From positions 9,817 to 73,816 of the forward strand of contig CAZDZL010000015.1 in assembly GCA_964509885.1 (NCBI GenBank): DNA of 64,000 nucleotides, written 5' to 3'. Below, one piece after another: positions 20,601 to 29,046 of the stretch (position 1 is its first letter; each line of letters begins with the position of its first letter). The stretch is from Palsa-1447 sp964509885 (GTDB taxonomy: Bacteria; Verrucomicrobiota; Verrucomicrobiia; Opitutales; Opitutaceae). The notes beneath the pieces are model-generated. The model did not search any database, was not told the origin of the DNA, and was given only the letters and a program-made list of their open reading frames with translations. The translations under genes and the position numbers were made by a program.

Positions 20601-20747
20601 GTCGATGGGTCTGTGTTTGGAAAAGCGGGGTTATGCGCCGAGCGCAAAACGCTGATCTGAACGGCTGTCGCCGGGGCCTGTCAACCGTCCAGAGCACGCA
20701 GAAAAAAAGGTCGCATCCCCCGGCGGCCCATTCCCACACTTTGACCC

Positions 20748-21530
20748 GTGCTTCCCGACGCCGATCCCCGAATCAAGCTGCAGGTCTTTGAGGGGCCGCT
20801 TGACCTCCTGCTCTTCCTGATACGCAAGAACGAGATAGACATCTACGACATTCCGATCGAGTCGGTCACGAAGCAGTATGTCGCGGTCCTGCGCTCCATG
20901 CAGGAGCTCGACCTGGACGTGGCGGGGGAGTTTTTCGTCATGGCCGCCTCGCTCATGGAGATCAAGAGCCGGATGCTCCTGCCGAAGGGGCTCCAGGCGG
21001 TGGATCCCGACGCCGAGGGGGAGGACGCGATGGATCCCCGCTGGGAGCTCGTCCACCAGCTGATCCAGTACAAGAAGTTCAAGGATGCGGCCTCCCGGCT
21101 CGCCGAGATGGCGCGCCTCCAGCGCGACGTCATGGAGCGGCAGGTCTCCGGCCGGCTGGCGGACTCGCTCGACCGGCCGCTCAGGGCCGTGAACCGGATC
21201 GAGCTCTGGAACACCTTCAACCAGGTCCTGAGGAGGCTCGCCGAGAAGCTCATGGTGGGCGAGATCCACGACGAGACGGTGACGGTGGCCGACCAGATGG
21301 AATGGCTGATCGAGAGGATGCGCTCCGAGAGGAGCTTCGTCTTCTCCGGCCTCTTCGGGTCCGGCGTCACCCTGAGGCGCCTCGTGGCGACCTTCCTCGC
21401 GGTCCTGGAGCTCACGCGCCTGGGGAAGATCCGCCTGCGCCAGGACGACGCCTTCACCGACATCATTTGCGACGCCGCCGACGAAAACCCGCTTGAAACC
21501 GCGGCGGATGCGGCCACGGTGGAGCTGTGA
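20748..21530 (+). CDS. scpA: segregation and condensation protein A
   Basis: A 260-aa kleisin subunit of the bacterial SMC complex, with a GTG start. The ScpA signature is clear at the N-terminus (FEGPLDLLLFLIRKNEIDIY, then AGEFFVMAASLMEIKSRMLL). The C-terminal winged-helix part contains FLAVLELTRLGKIRLRQDD. It should bind SMC heads together with ScpB. No scpB gene follows. Instead an 82-aa gene overlaps the scpA stop by 4 bp. It diverges from ppdK across 147 bp. Confidence 0.94.
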   Translation: MLPDADPRIKLQVFEGPLDLLLFLIRKNEIDIYDIPIESVTKQYVAVLRSMQELDLDVAGEFFVMAASLMEIKSRMLLPKGLQAVDPDAEGEDAMDPRWELVHQLIQYKKFKDAASRLAEMARLQRDVMERQVSGRLADSLDRPLRAVNRIELWNTFNQVLRRLAEKLMVGEIHDETVTVADQMEWLIERMRSERSFVFSGLFGSGVTLRRLVATFLAVLELTRLGKIRLRQDDAFTDIICDAADENPLETAADAATVEL

Positions 21531-21775
21531 CCAAGAAGAAACCGAAACGCGGCCAGGGTGCCCTGCTCGGGCTGGGCCTCGACAACGACGACGGCCACAA
21601 GCGCATCACCACCGGCAAGCAGTTCGCGATCTACGGGGGCTCCGCCGAGACCCACGAGCGGATGACCGAGACGGTCGTGAAGACGTTCGAGGAGCTCAAG
21701 CACCGCGGAAAGCACCTGGACGAGGTGCGCCCCGTCGAGCTCGCCGACATCATCAAGAAGGCCTCGCCGCGGTAG
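21527..21775 (+). CDS. 82-aa protein translationally coupled to scpA
   Basis: A small charged protein starting at a GTG inside the GTGA overlap with the scpA stop, which implies translational coupling. It is basic at the N-terminus (TKKKPKRGQGALLGLGLDND), has a KQFAIYGGSAETHERM segment and ends in a helix rich in Lys/Glu (TFEELKHRGKHLDEVRP). There is no membrane segment or signal peptide. The family is not recognised. Its place directly after scpA, where other genomes often carry scpB, suggests a chromosome-related role, but the sequence does not show a ScpB winged-helix fold. Confidence 0.7.
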   Translation: MTKKKPKRGQGALLGLGLDNDDGHKRITTGKQFAIYGGSAETHERMTETVVKTFEELKHRGKHLDEVRPVELADIIKKASPR

Positions 21776-21825
21776 CCTGCGATTTGCTTTTCCGAGCCAT
21801 CCCTGATAGTTTTCCTCCAAGCCAA

Positions 21826-22176
21826 ATGTCCGACAAGATCACACACCTCACGACCGACACCTTCAAGAGCGCCGTCTCCGCGTCGGCCGTTCCGCTGCTC
21901 GTTGACTTCTGGGCGCCTTGGTGCGGGCCCTGCAAGGCAATCGCGCCCGTCCTCGACGAGCTCGCGGGCGAGTTCGACGGCAAGATCGCGATCGCCAAGG
22001 TGAACATCGACGAGAACGAGGCGATCGCCGCCGAGTATGGCATCCGCGCCATCCCGACCATGCTCCTCTTCAAGGGGGGCCGCGTCGTCGAGCAGATCGT
22101 CGGCATGCTGCCGAAGGCGGCGCTGAAGGCCAAGCTCGCGGCGCAGTCCGCGCCGGCCGCGGCCCCCGCGGCCTAG
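21826..22176 (+). CDS. trxA: thioredoxin
   Basis: A 116-aa cytoplasmic thioredoxin with the active site WCGPCK at residues 32-37, the preceding VDFWAP strand and the cis-proline motif IRAIPTMLLFKGG. The C-terminus carries a short Ala/Pro tail not usual in thioredoxins. An in-frame upstream extension runs into the preceding gene and is not needed. The 3' end overlaps the end of menA by 4 bp on the opposite strand. Confidence 0.95.
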   Translation: MSDKITHLTTDTFKSAVSASAVPLLVDFWAPWCGPCKAIAPVLDELAGEFDGKIAIAKVNIDENEAIAAEYGIRAIPTMLLFKGGRVVEQIVGMLPKAALKAKLAAQSAPAAAPAA

Positions 22177-23075
22177 AGAAGGACGCCCGCCGCGAACAGC
22201 GCGGCATAGAGGGCGGTCAATTTGCCGGTGTCGCCGAGGAGGGCCACGTGCTCCGCCGGCGTCGTGGCCGCAGCCAGCCTGCGGACATGCGACCATCCCA
22301 GGGGCGCGGCAAGGAGCGGCAGGAGGCACCAGGGGCCGTATCCCGTCGCCAGGAAGACGACGGGCACGGCCATGGCGAGCGCGAGGCAGACCGCGAACTG
22401 CCCCCTTGCAAACCCGCGGCCGAGGCGCACCACGAGCGTGCGCTTGCGCGCGCCGGCGTCCGTCTCGGCGTCCCTGTAGTTGTTCACGAGGAGGATGTTC
22501 GCCGCCAGGAGCCCGATGGCCGATCCGGCGAGGACGGAGTGCGCCGAGATCCTGCCGGCCTGGACGAAGTAGGTCACGCAGACCGCCACGAGGCCGAAGA
22601 AGATGAAGACGAACAGGTCGCCGAACCCGTGATAGCCGAGCGGCCACGGGCCGCCCGTGTACGCGATGCCGCACAGGATGCTGGCGACGCCGACCGCGAG
22701 CATCCAGGGGCCGCCCCAGTGGATGAGCCCGAGGCCCGCGAGGAACGCCGCGGCGAAGACCCCCGCCATGGCGCGGCGCATGACGGCGGGACGGACGAGC
22801 CCCGAGGCCACGGCGCGCCTGGGGCCCACGCGCGACGCCGTGTCGGCGCCCTTCACGAAGTCGAAGTAGTCGTTGGCGTAGTTTGTGCCAACCTGCACCA
22901 GCAGGGCGAAGGCGAGGCACAGGGCGGCCGCCCCGGGATCGAACCTGTGGTCGTGGCCGGCCAGGGCGGAGCCCACGACGACCGGCGCGACGGCCGCGGG
23001 CAGCGTCCGCGGGCGGGCCGCGGACGCCCAGATCCGCCACGTGGCGGCCCCGGGGGGATGAGGTGGGGGTGTCAC
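22173..23075 (-). CDS. menA: 1,4-dihydroxy-2-naphthoate polyprenyltransferase
   Basis: A 300-aa integral membrane prenyltransferase that attaches the isoprenoid tail in menaquinone synthesis. The first Asp-rich motif lies in NYANDYFDFVKGAD and the second region in NNYRDAETDAGARKRTL, both typical of MenA rather than UbiA. About eight hydrophobic helices are visible. It implies menaquinone-based respiration. Its ATG overlaps the acylphosphatase stop by 4 bp, so the two are co-translated. Confidence 0.93.
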   Translation of the reverse strand: MTPPPHPPGAATWRIWASAARPRTLPAAVAPVVVGSALAGHDHRFDPGAAALCLAFALLVQVGTNYANDYFDFVKGADTASRVGPRRAVASGLVRPAVMRRAMAGVFAAAFLAGLGLIHWGGPWMLAVGVASILCGIAYTGGPWPLGYHGFGDLFVFIFFGLVAVCVTYFVQAGRISAHSVLAGSAIGLLAANILLVNNYRDAETDAGARKRTLVVRLGRGFARGQFAVCLALAMAVPVVFLATGYGPWCLLPLLAAPLGWSHVRRLAAATTPAEHVALLGDTGKLTALYAALFAAGVLL

Positions 23076-23347
23076 CGTATCGAGAAGCCCGAGAACTGGG
23101 GCGACCGGGGGCTGGAGGTGCGGTCCACCTTTCTCACATAGCCGTCCATTTTCTCCTGCACCGCTGCGATGAAGGCCTCGACCTCGGCCCGGGTTCCCTC
23201 GGCCTCCAGGATGACCCTGCCGTCGGGGAGGTTGGCGACATAGCCCGAGACCTCGAACTCGCGGGCCACCTGGAGGGCGGCGTACCTGAAGCCGACGCCC
23301 TGGACGCGTCCGGTGAAATGGGCCGTTTCATGGTGGACCTCGGGCAT
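23072..23347 (-). CDS. acyP: acylphosphatase
   Basis: A 91-aa enzyme hydrolysing carboxyl-phosphate bonds of small acyl phosphates. The signature loop GRVQGVGFR with the catalytic Arg, and the Asn in SGYVANLPDGRV, are present at the normal spacing. Size is standard. It is the first gene of a pair with menA (4-bp overlap). Confidence 0.93.
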   Translation of the reverse strand: MPEVHHETAHFTGRVQGVGFRYAALQVAREFEVSGYVANLPDGRVILEAEGTRAEVEAFIAAVQEKMDGYVRKVDRTSSPRSPQFSGFSIR

Positions 23348-23477
23348 TTCCGGCGAAGCCTACGGGCCACCGGTGGGCCCGTTCAACCCACAAACTCCCC
23401 GGCGCCGATATGACGGCTTTCCGGTCAGGATTTTATTTGCCTATGGGGGTATTCTGGGAAACCGTTCCCGCCAACAG

Positions 23478-24140
23478 ATGAGCGATTTCGAATCTGACAA
23501 CCTCTCGGAAAACGAGTGGGAGGAGAACGGGGATCTCGCGTGGAACGAGTTTGATTGGGAGGTCTACCTGCGCGAGCAGGAGGGCGCCATCCACCGCTAC
23601 CTCGGGTTCTACGAGTCGCTGAAGGCCGGGCCCGACCGCATCGACGAGGTCGCGGACAAGATGGGATGGGACCGCGCCGACACCGAGGAGCCGGAGGAGC
23701 GGGAGACCCCCGAGAAGGTCATGTTCTCCGACGAGATCTACACCCTCCAGAAGAACCCCGTCTACATCGCGACGAAGGCGCTCTTCCTCAGCCTTCGCCG
23801 GTCCTGGGAATCCACCGCGTCCGAGGCGGGGAGGATCCCGCAGCCCCTCTCGATCGCCTTCCTCTCCTCGCTCCACAGCTGCGAGGAGCAGGCGATCATG
23901 GCGATCCACGCCCTGGACTTCGGCGACTACGCCATGGCGGTGTGCCTCTTCAAGAGGGCCCTTGCCGCCCTGAACGGGTGCTTCGCCCACATCGGCTCCG
24001 AGTCGGCCGAGCACATCGAGGCGGTCCGCGAGGGCCGGGACGAGATGCGCCAGAGGCTTTTCGACCTACGCGAGATCTGGCTTCGGGTGATCAGCGACTG
24101 CCGCGAGGATACCGAGCGCCAGACCGACGACGAGGGTTGA
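23478..24140 (+). CDS. unrecognised 220-aa acidic helical protein
   Basis: The ATG at 23478 is preferred because the in-frame sequence before it is low in structure. The first 80 residues are very acidic (SENEWEENGDLAWNEFDWEV, then TEEPEERETPEK). The rest is mostly alpha-helical, with LQKNPVYIATKALFLSLRRS and a helix pair around FGDYAMAVCLFKRALAALNG that resembles a TPR-like or four-helix arrangement. There is no signal peptide or membrane segment. The family is not recognised; it could be a lineage-specific cytoplasmic protein. Confidence 0.7.
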   Translation: MSDFESDNLSENEWEENGDLAWNEFDWEVYLREQEGAIHRYLGFYESLKAGPDRIDEVADKMGWDRADTEEPEERETPEKVMFSDEIYTLQKNPVYIATKALFLSLRRSWESTASEAGRIPQPLSIAFLSSLHSCEEQAIMAIHALDFGDYAMAVCLFKRALAALNGCFAHIGSESAEHIEAVREGRDEMRQRLFDLREIWLRVISDCREDTERQTDDEG

Positions 24141-24163
24141 CCGGGGCCCCAAGGGCCCGGTTT
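24141..24163 (+). terminator. GC-rich hairpin followed by T's
   Basis: Immediately after the stop codon, CCGGGGCCC (24141-24149) can pair with GGGCCCGG (24153-24160) around a 3-nt loop, with one bulged G. TTT follows. It is a good candidate for an intrinsic terminator of the 220-aa gene. Confidence 0.5.
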
Positions 24164-24298
24164 AGGCGCAATAGCGGGTGGCATCAGCAACACAGCCTTG
24201 CGCGCCCGTCGAGGGTAGGGCAGAGTGCATGTCTGAGCGCCCTCCAGGCCCTTCGAGGCCGCACGCCGTCCCGAGCACCTCAAAAGCGCCCCTGAACC

Positions 24299-24730
24299 AT
24301 GCCAAGACCGGTCAACGCGCTTATTGTCGACGATGAGGCCCACGTTCGCGTGCTGCTCTGCGCGCTGCTGAAGCAGCTGGGCGTGCGGACGACGTGGGAG
24401 GCCGCCGACGGGACCGCAGGGATGGCGCAGGTGGGCCTTCACAACCCGGAAGTCGTGCTCCTGGACATCAACCTGCCCGAGATCAACGGCCTGGAGGTGC
24501 TGGCCAAGCTCAAGGCGGAATACCCGAAGCTGCCGGTCATCGTCGTCTCCGCGCAGACGACCGTGAGGACGCTCAACAAGGCCCGCGAGCTGGGCGCGGA
24601 CGGCTACGTGGTCAAGTATGCCGCGAAGTCGGAGGTCCTGCAGACGCTGTCGGATGCTCTGGACAAAATCGGCGGGGTGGCGCCCAAGCTGGAGATCGAG
24701 GAGGGCGACAAGCCCAAGGCCCCTGCCTGA
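24299..24730 (+). CDS. single-domain response regulator (receiver only)
   Basis: A 143-aa CheY-like receiver with the acidic pair Asp11/Asp12, phospho-acceptor Asp56 in VLLDINLPE, the Ser in VIVVSAQT and a Lys in GYVVKYAAKSEV. A short charged tail (about 15 residues, Lys/Glu/Pro) replaces an output domain. No kinase gene lies nearby. The gap to the next feature, the tRNA, is about 65 bp. Confidence 0.88.
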   Translation: MPRPVNALIVDDEAHVRVLLCALLKQLGVRTTWEAADGTAGMAQVGLHNPEVVLLDINLPEINGLEVLAKLKAEYPKLPVIVVSAQTTVRTLNKARELGADGYVVKYAAKSEVLQTLSDALDKIGGVAPKLEIEEGDKPKAPA

Positions 24731-24795
24731 GGGCGCCGTTCAAATACGGCCTTGCCCTTGCGCGGCTTGGAACGTTGGATCGGCGCTCCTAGAAC

Positions 24796-24889
<94 letters not shown>

Positions 24890-24910
24890 TTTAAGGGGTC
24901 TAGGAAAAAT

Positions 24911-25981
24911 CTAGCCTTGGCCGGGCAGCTTCATCTTCCACATGGCTTCGGCCTTCCTGCCGATCAGCCAGAAGCTGACGCCGAGAATCGCAAAGAAAAT
25001 GGCTTTGTGAATGCCCTCCCAAAAGTACTCAAAGAACTTCGTGTAAAGCCCGATGAAGAAAAACGTCAGCCCGAAGCCGCGAAGAACGCCGTCGTCCTTG
25101 AACAAGGCGCGAACCAGGCAACCAACGGCCACAGCTGCGAAGGCCAGCGACCACCATATAATATCCCAATGGGGATCGTTTGCACGGTAATGCCAGTCGG
25201 TCCCCCAGAGGGAGAGGATCCACAGGGAAACAAAGGTGAGTAAAAGTCCAAAGACTCGGGTGACACCCCACAGGAGATCCACCCGCTTCTTAAGGGATGT
25301 CAGCGCCGGATTGACCGCGAGCTTGGCTACCTCCGCGCCGCCAAACAGAACCACGCCTAGAACAACTGTTCTGAGGGGCTGATCCATCCCGAGGCAGTAG
25401 CACCCCCACCCATAGTCCGCATCGGTCCCCAATGCGCTGGAAAGCGTCAGGATCCCGTACGCCCAGATCAGTTTAGACTCCAGGACGAACCCGAGAACCA
25501 AGTAGAGGAGCGAAGAGGCTCCCAACACGAACACGGCATCCACGACATCGATCGACTTACAAAACAGGTAGATGGCACTGGCAAAGCCCAACGCCGCAAC
25601 GGTGAACACGGCCTCGTTCGAGTACACTTTACCGGGATCGTTCGCCCGCTGCTTCAGGCCAAGATGAAGCAGAAAGGCCGCCGCGGCCGCCACGATGATG
25701 CTACGCCCGATCACGGGCATCTTCATGAACTGCTTTATAAAATCCCAAAACCTTGTCAGGAGTGAGATCACGTACTCGTCCGCGAATGTTGCTGCCACTG
25801 CGATCACAATGCAGCACAACGCTGCTACGAACGAATATCTGGCCAATCGTCTCCAATCAAAAGCTATCGGTTCGATATTCGACCGCATCAGGGCCGCCAC
25901 CTCAGGGGAGATCTTCTTGTGGACCTCCAATGAGCCGACAACGTCGAAGACGATTTTGGCTTTCTTCTTTGGAAGTCTCAT
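24911..25981 (-). CDS. polytopic membrane protein carried on the tRNA-Ser islet
   Basis: A 356-aa protein with about nine to ten hydrophobic helices after a 45-residue cytoplasmic N-terminus (ISPEVAALMRSNIEPIAFDW). Helices include YSFVAALCCIVIAVAATFA and IIVAAAAAFLLHLGL. The C-terminal segment FFEYFWEGIHKAIFFAILG followed by FWLIGRKAEAMW resembles the end of widespread uncharacterised membrane proteins of the DUF2157 type, a tentative link. Lower GC content and its place between the att-like repeats indicate acquisition by transfer. Function is unknown; proximity to a toxin-antitoxin pair does not show that it is the cargo function. Confidence 0.75.
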   Translation of the reverse strand: MRLPKKKAKIVFDVVGSLEVHKKISPEVAALMRSNIEPIAFDWRRLARYSFVAALCCIVIAVAATFADEYVISLLTRFWDFIKQFMKMPVIGRSIIVAAAAAFLLHLGLKQRANDPGKVYSNEAVFTVAALGFASAIYLFCKSIDVVDAVFVLGASSLLYLVLGFVLESKLIWAYGILTLSSALGTDADYGWGCYCLGMDQPLRTVVLGVVLFGGAEVAKLAVNPALTSLKKRVDLLWGVTRVFGLLLTFVSLWILSLWGTDWHYRANDPHWDIIWWSLAFAAVAVGCLVRALFKDDGVLRGFGLTFFFIGLYTKFFEYFWEGIHKAIFFAILGVSFWLIGRKAEAMWKMKLPGQG

Positions 25982-26061
25982 AGAACTGATTTAGGGAACG
26001 CTACCTTGCCCCTTCGTCACAGTCAGGAAAGTTTTCAAGATGCGGAGAGTGGTCTTAGGTG

Positions 26062-26328
26062 TTACCGCTGGTTTCTCAGAAAGGATCTGACCTCATTATG
26101 AGTCCCGCATAGGTGAAAGACGAGGGCGTCTTTCTCGCGCTGAAAAACCAGCCTCAAATCAAGCCCGCAGCGGCATTCCATGAAAGGCCTTATTCGCCTG
26201 AGTCCAATACCTGCATGAAGGTGAGGATGGCCATATGCCATGCCTGCCGCCTGCATCGCCAACATCACTTCTTTGCGGCGGGTTGGCGGAACACCGTTGA
26301 GGAAACGCGGCGTAGCCAACAGTTTCAC
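26062..26328 (-). CDS. RelE/ParE-superfamily toxin
   Basis: An 88-aa basic protein whose C-terminal half matches the RelE-like fold: ECRCGLDLRLVFQREKDALV followed by FHLCGTHNEVRSFLRN. Relatives cleave mRNA at the ribosome or poison gyrase; here the short length and HNEVRSFL end suggest the RelE/HigB-like side. Its ATG overlaps the antitoxin stop by 4 bp, the usual antitoxin-first order. It lies inside the tRNA-Ser islet, where it could stabilise the element. Confidence 0.75.
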   Translation of the reverse strand: MKLLATPRFLNGVPPTRRKEVMLAMQAAGMAYGHPHLHAGIGLRRIRPFMECRCGLDLRLVFQREKDALVFHLCGTHNEVRSFLRNQR

Positions 26329-26627
26329 GGGGCGAGATCAGCCTCCGATGTGATCTCTCGCAACTTTCCGGCACGCCGAGCCCGCACAGTTTCTGATTTC
26401 ATTGCTTCTCCAGCCTTTGCAGATTCATCAGAGGTCAAACCATACTCGTTCACAAAGTAGGCCGCGTCTGGCTCCATGACCGCAAACGGAATGCCGCGTC
26501 GATTTACAAGCTGCGTCAATGCCATGGAGACGTACGATCCTGCGTCCAGCCCAATGCTCTTAAGCACAGAGTCGCTTTTTCTCTTCAGGTTGCGATCGAT
26601 TCGCGTACGAATTTGAATGGTGGCCAT
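26325..26627 (-). CDS. RelB/DinJ-type antitoxin
   Basis: A 100-aa protein with a ribbon-helix-helix start: IQIRTRIDRNLKRKSDSVL, then SIGLDAGSYVSMALTQLVNR and GIPF, the sequence pattern of RelB/DinJ antitoxins. The C-terminal half is charged and probably wraps the toxin. It is the first gene of the pair and likely represses its own promoter, which would lie in the AT-rich sequence just upstream (26628-26700). Confidence 0.8.
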   Translation of the reverse strand: MATIQIRTRIDRNLKRKSDSVLKSIGLDAGSYVSMALTQLVNRRGIPFAVMEPDAAYFVNEYGLTSDESAKAGEAMKSETVRARRAGKLREITSEADLAP

Positions 26628-26803
26628 GCCTCAAGAGTGTTCAAATAGGCTCACATGGTCAAGTATCGATGATCTCTAATTGCCATCGGCTCAGGTAGCC
26701 TTCATTTCTCGCGTCCAAATTCCGACGTTTCCCCTCGGGCTAGGCCCTAGCAATAACGAGCATTTTTGAAGCGCTTAGCCCGGGAAAAAAGCACGTGGCA
26801 GCA

Positions 26804-26828
26804 TTCGAATCCCCCTCTCTCCGCCATT
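26804..26828 (+). repeat. att-like direct repeat, copy 2 (distal boundary of islet)
   Basis: An exact 25-bp copy of the tRNA-Ser 3' end (24865-24889). No other part of a tRNA precedes it: the upstream bases (GCACGTGGCAGCA) do not form a variable or anticodon arm, so it is not a second tRNA gene. Just downstream, CTGCAAC occurs twice about 10 bp apart (near 26842-26862), which could be an integrase arm site but is weak. Confidence 0.85.
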
Positions 26829-26912
26829 CTAATATTTCACCGACTGCAACACTCCTGCAACGCTTAGCGCCCATTTAAGGCTAGGCGACGCTTTTCCTCA
26901 GGATGTTTGTAA

Positions 26913-27593
26913 TTACAAGGGGTAGCGTAGGTTTTTTGAGGGTCGAGCTCCCCTTCCACCAATGTGTGAAACCTGTGCTCCTGAGGACGCACACCGGTTA
27001 CGGCGCAGTGCCCAATGTTCCACCGACCGTTGGGCGAGGATCACCAAGCTGCACCAATCACGGAATAATGGAGTGCCCAGGCTCCACATCTGTTGTGCCG
27101 ATTGGGACACTGACTCGACCTCCTCCTCCACACGGTATCGCACTCCGCAGGTGACCTCGGTCGGCAGCGGCGCGAGGAGGATGAAGCGGCCAGAGGGCGC
27201 TGGGCCGCCTCGCCCGCGAGGCGGAAACCGTAGGGCCTCCGTGCAGTCCATTTCGGCCTTATCGTATATTCCCATGTGCAAATACGATGCCCCCCGGAGC
27301 ACGTAGTTGTGAGCACCCTTGGGATTGGCCGCAATTGCTCTGTCGAGTGTGGCGATGGCATCGGTAAAGTCACCCGCCCTGATGAATCCCTCTGCCTTCT
27401 CGCCAAGGGCAGTCGCGTCGTCGTCGTCCACTTGAGCATCATCGGCGGTCCGCCGCACCGGATCTGGGGCACTCGCTTCCAGGCTCGAAAGGGCGATGAG
27501 TACGAGGGCGATGGATAATGGCAGCGCAAACCGTGCCGCGAGAGGCAACAAGCCCCTTCCCCTCTCGCGCATCCGTTCCATTATCCCTGCCAT
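26913..27593 (-). pseudogene. truncated or degraded TPR-like secreted protein
   Basis: The first half is protein-like: a hydrophobic signal segment (FALPLSIALVLIALSSLEAS), then a TPR unit (GEKAEGFIRAGDFTDAIATL and SYLHMGIYDKAEMDCTEAL). After about residue 120 the translation turns into Arg/Gly/Ser/Pro-rich sequence with no repeat character and runs on to 26913, as expected after a frameshift or a junction with non-coding DNA. The region between the islet boundary (26829) and the next gene (27723) otherwise holds nothing I recognise. The gene may have been cut when the islet or another element was lost. Confidence 0.5.
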
Positions 27594-27722
27594 TCACGGT
27601 GACCTTCGCCGCAAATGCGATGTCCAAGCAAGTCAGAATGCTTTGCGCACGACTCGCCTTAAGCGGGAGCACATACCCAAAATCCGCTCGCCCAATCGGG
27701 AATCATTGTCAGAGATCGCTTC

Positions 27723-29033
27723 GTGGATCTCCGGGACAAGCCCGTTTCGCTCAGGAAAGGGATTGTCTCCCATTTTGCCCGATGCTGCGTCGCCTCGCTT
27801 CTCGCCGCCACGGCTTCGACAGCCTGCAGGGCGGATTTGGTCGGTGACCCGACGCTCCGCGTCGGCTCAAGCGGCCGCTACTTTGTGGATGGAAATGGGA
27901 GGCCGTTTTTCTGGCAGGGCGACACCGAGTGGGAGCTGTTCCATCTCTTTTCTGCTCCCGACGCGGAGACCCTCCTGGCGAAGCGCCGCGACCAGGGATT
28001 CAACGTGGTCCAGGTCATGGTCACCGGCGTGTACCCCGAGTGGGATTCCATGAAGGGCATGAAGCCGTGGAGGGAAACGCAGGCCTGGCTGGACAACAAT
28101 CCGCTGACGCCCAACGAGGAGTATTTCATGCGGGTCGACGCGATCGTGGACATGGCGGCAAGATCCGGGATCGTCCTTGTGGTCGGCGTGTACCACGCTG
28201 CGGACCAGGACAAGGGCCGGATCACGCTCCAGAATGCGAAGCCCTGGGCCGAATGGCTGGCGACGCGGTACCGGCATGCCGGGAATGTTGTTTGGAGCAT
28301 GTACCCGCACGCGGTCGCCGATTCGGAGCCGGTCATCCGCGCGACGGTGGAGGGTCTCCTGGAGGGCGGTGGAGAGGGCCACATCATCACCATGCACCCG
28401 GACCCTTCCCCGAAGTCGTCCAGTTTCATGCATGCCGAGCGGTGGCTGTCGTTCAACACGCTTCAGACCTGGAGCACAGGCCTCGCGAACCGCGACATGG
28501 TGGCGGCGGACTATGCAAGGATGCCGGCGAAGCCCGTCGTCGATGGGGAGGCCCGCTACGAGGGGGAGGACGGCACAACCCCGCTCGAATGCCGCAGGGC
28601 GGGGTACTGGGCGTGCCTCGCCGGGGGGTTCTACTCGTACGGGCACAGGGACAACTGGATGTCGCCGCCGACCTGGCGGCAGTGGTGGGACACCCCCGGT
28701 GCCTCGCAGATTCGGGTGATGGGCGGCGTGTTCAGGTCCCTCGACTGGTGGAAGCTGGTGCCGGACCAAGCCCTCATCGTAAATGCTGCAAAGGGGGATG
28801 TCGCCGCCCGCTCGGCGGATGGGGACTGGATCCTGGCGTACCTGACCGGCGACACGCCGGTCACCATTGGGATACACGGGATCACCGGTTCCAAATCGGC
28901 CGAAGGCTGGTGGATCGATCCCCTGACCGGCGCCAGGACGCCGATCGGGCGTTTCCCCGCCTCCGGTAAACGCACCTTTGCGCCCCCGTCCGGGTGCCAG
29001 GACGCCGTTCTCCTCATCAAGAAGTCAGACTGA
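27723..29033 (+). CDS. DUF4038-type glycoside hydrolase, secreted
   Basis: A 436-aa protein with a GTG start and a signal-like N-terminus (FARCCVASLLAATASTACRA). The body matches the DUF4038 family, a TIM barrel related to GH140 apiosidases: YFVDGNGRPFFWQGDTEWEL, then AKRRDQGFNVVQVMVTGVYP, and WLATRYRHAGNVVWSMYPHA. The C-terminal about 90 residues (WILAYLTGDTPVTIGIHGIT, then WWIDPLTGARTPIG) form the collagen-binding-like beta domain that accompanies it. It probably cleaves a side chain of pectin or another plant polymer; the bond is unknown. A PIG-L deacetylase gene follows after 13 bp, likely in the same transcript. Confidence 0.82.
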   Translation: MDLRDKPVSLRKGIVSHFARCCVASLLAATASTACRADLVGDPTLRVGSSGRYFVDGNGRPFFWQGDTEWELFHLFSAPDAETLLAKRRDQGFNVVQVMVTGVYPEWDSMKGMKPWRETQAWLDNNPLTPNEEYFMRVDAIVDMAARSGIVLVVGVYHAADQDKGRITLQNAKPWAEWLATRYRHAGNVVWSMYPHAVADSEPVIRATVEGLLEGGGEGHIITMHPDPSPKSSSFMHAERWLSFNTLQTWSTGLANRDMVAADYARMPAKPVVDGEARYEGEDGTTPLECRRAGYWACLAGGFYSYGHRDNWMSPPTWRQWWDTPGASQIRVMGGVFRSLDWWKLVPDQALIVNAAKGDVAARSADGDWILAYLTGDTPVTIGIHGITGSKSAEGWWIDPLTGARTPIGRFPASGKRTFAPPSGCQDAVLLIKKSD

Positions 29034-29046
29034 CAAGGATACCCTC

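Noticed and set aside
26804..26828. Second tRNA-Ser gene
   Set aside because: Only the 3' 25 bp are repeated; no acceptor 5' strand, D arm, anticodon arm or variable arm precedes it.
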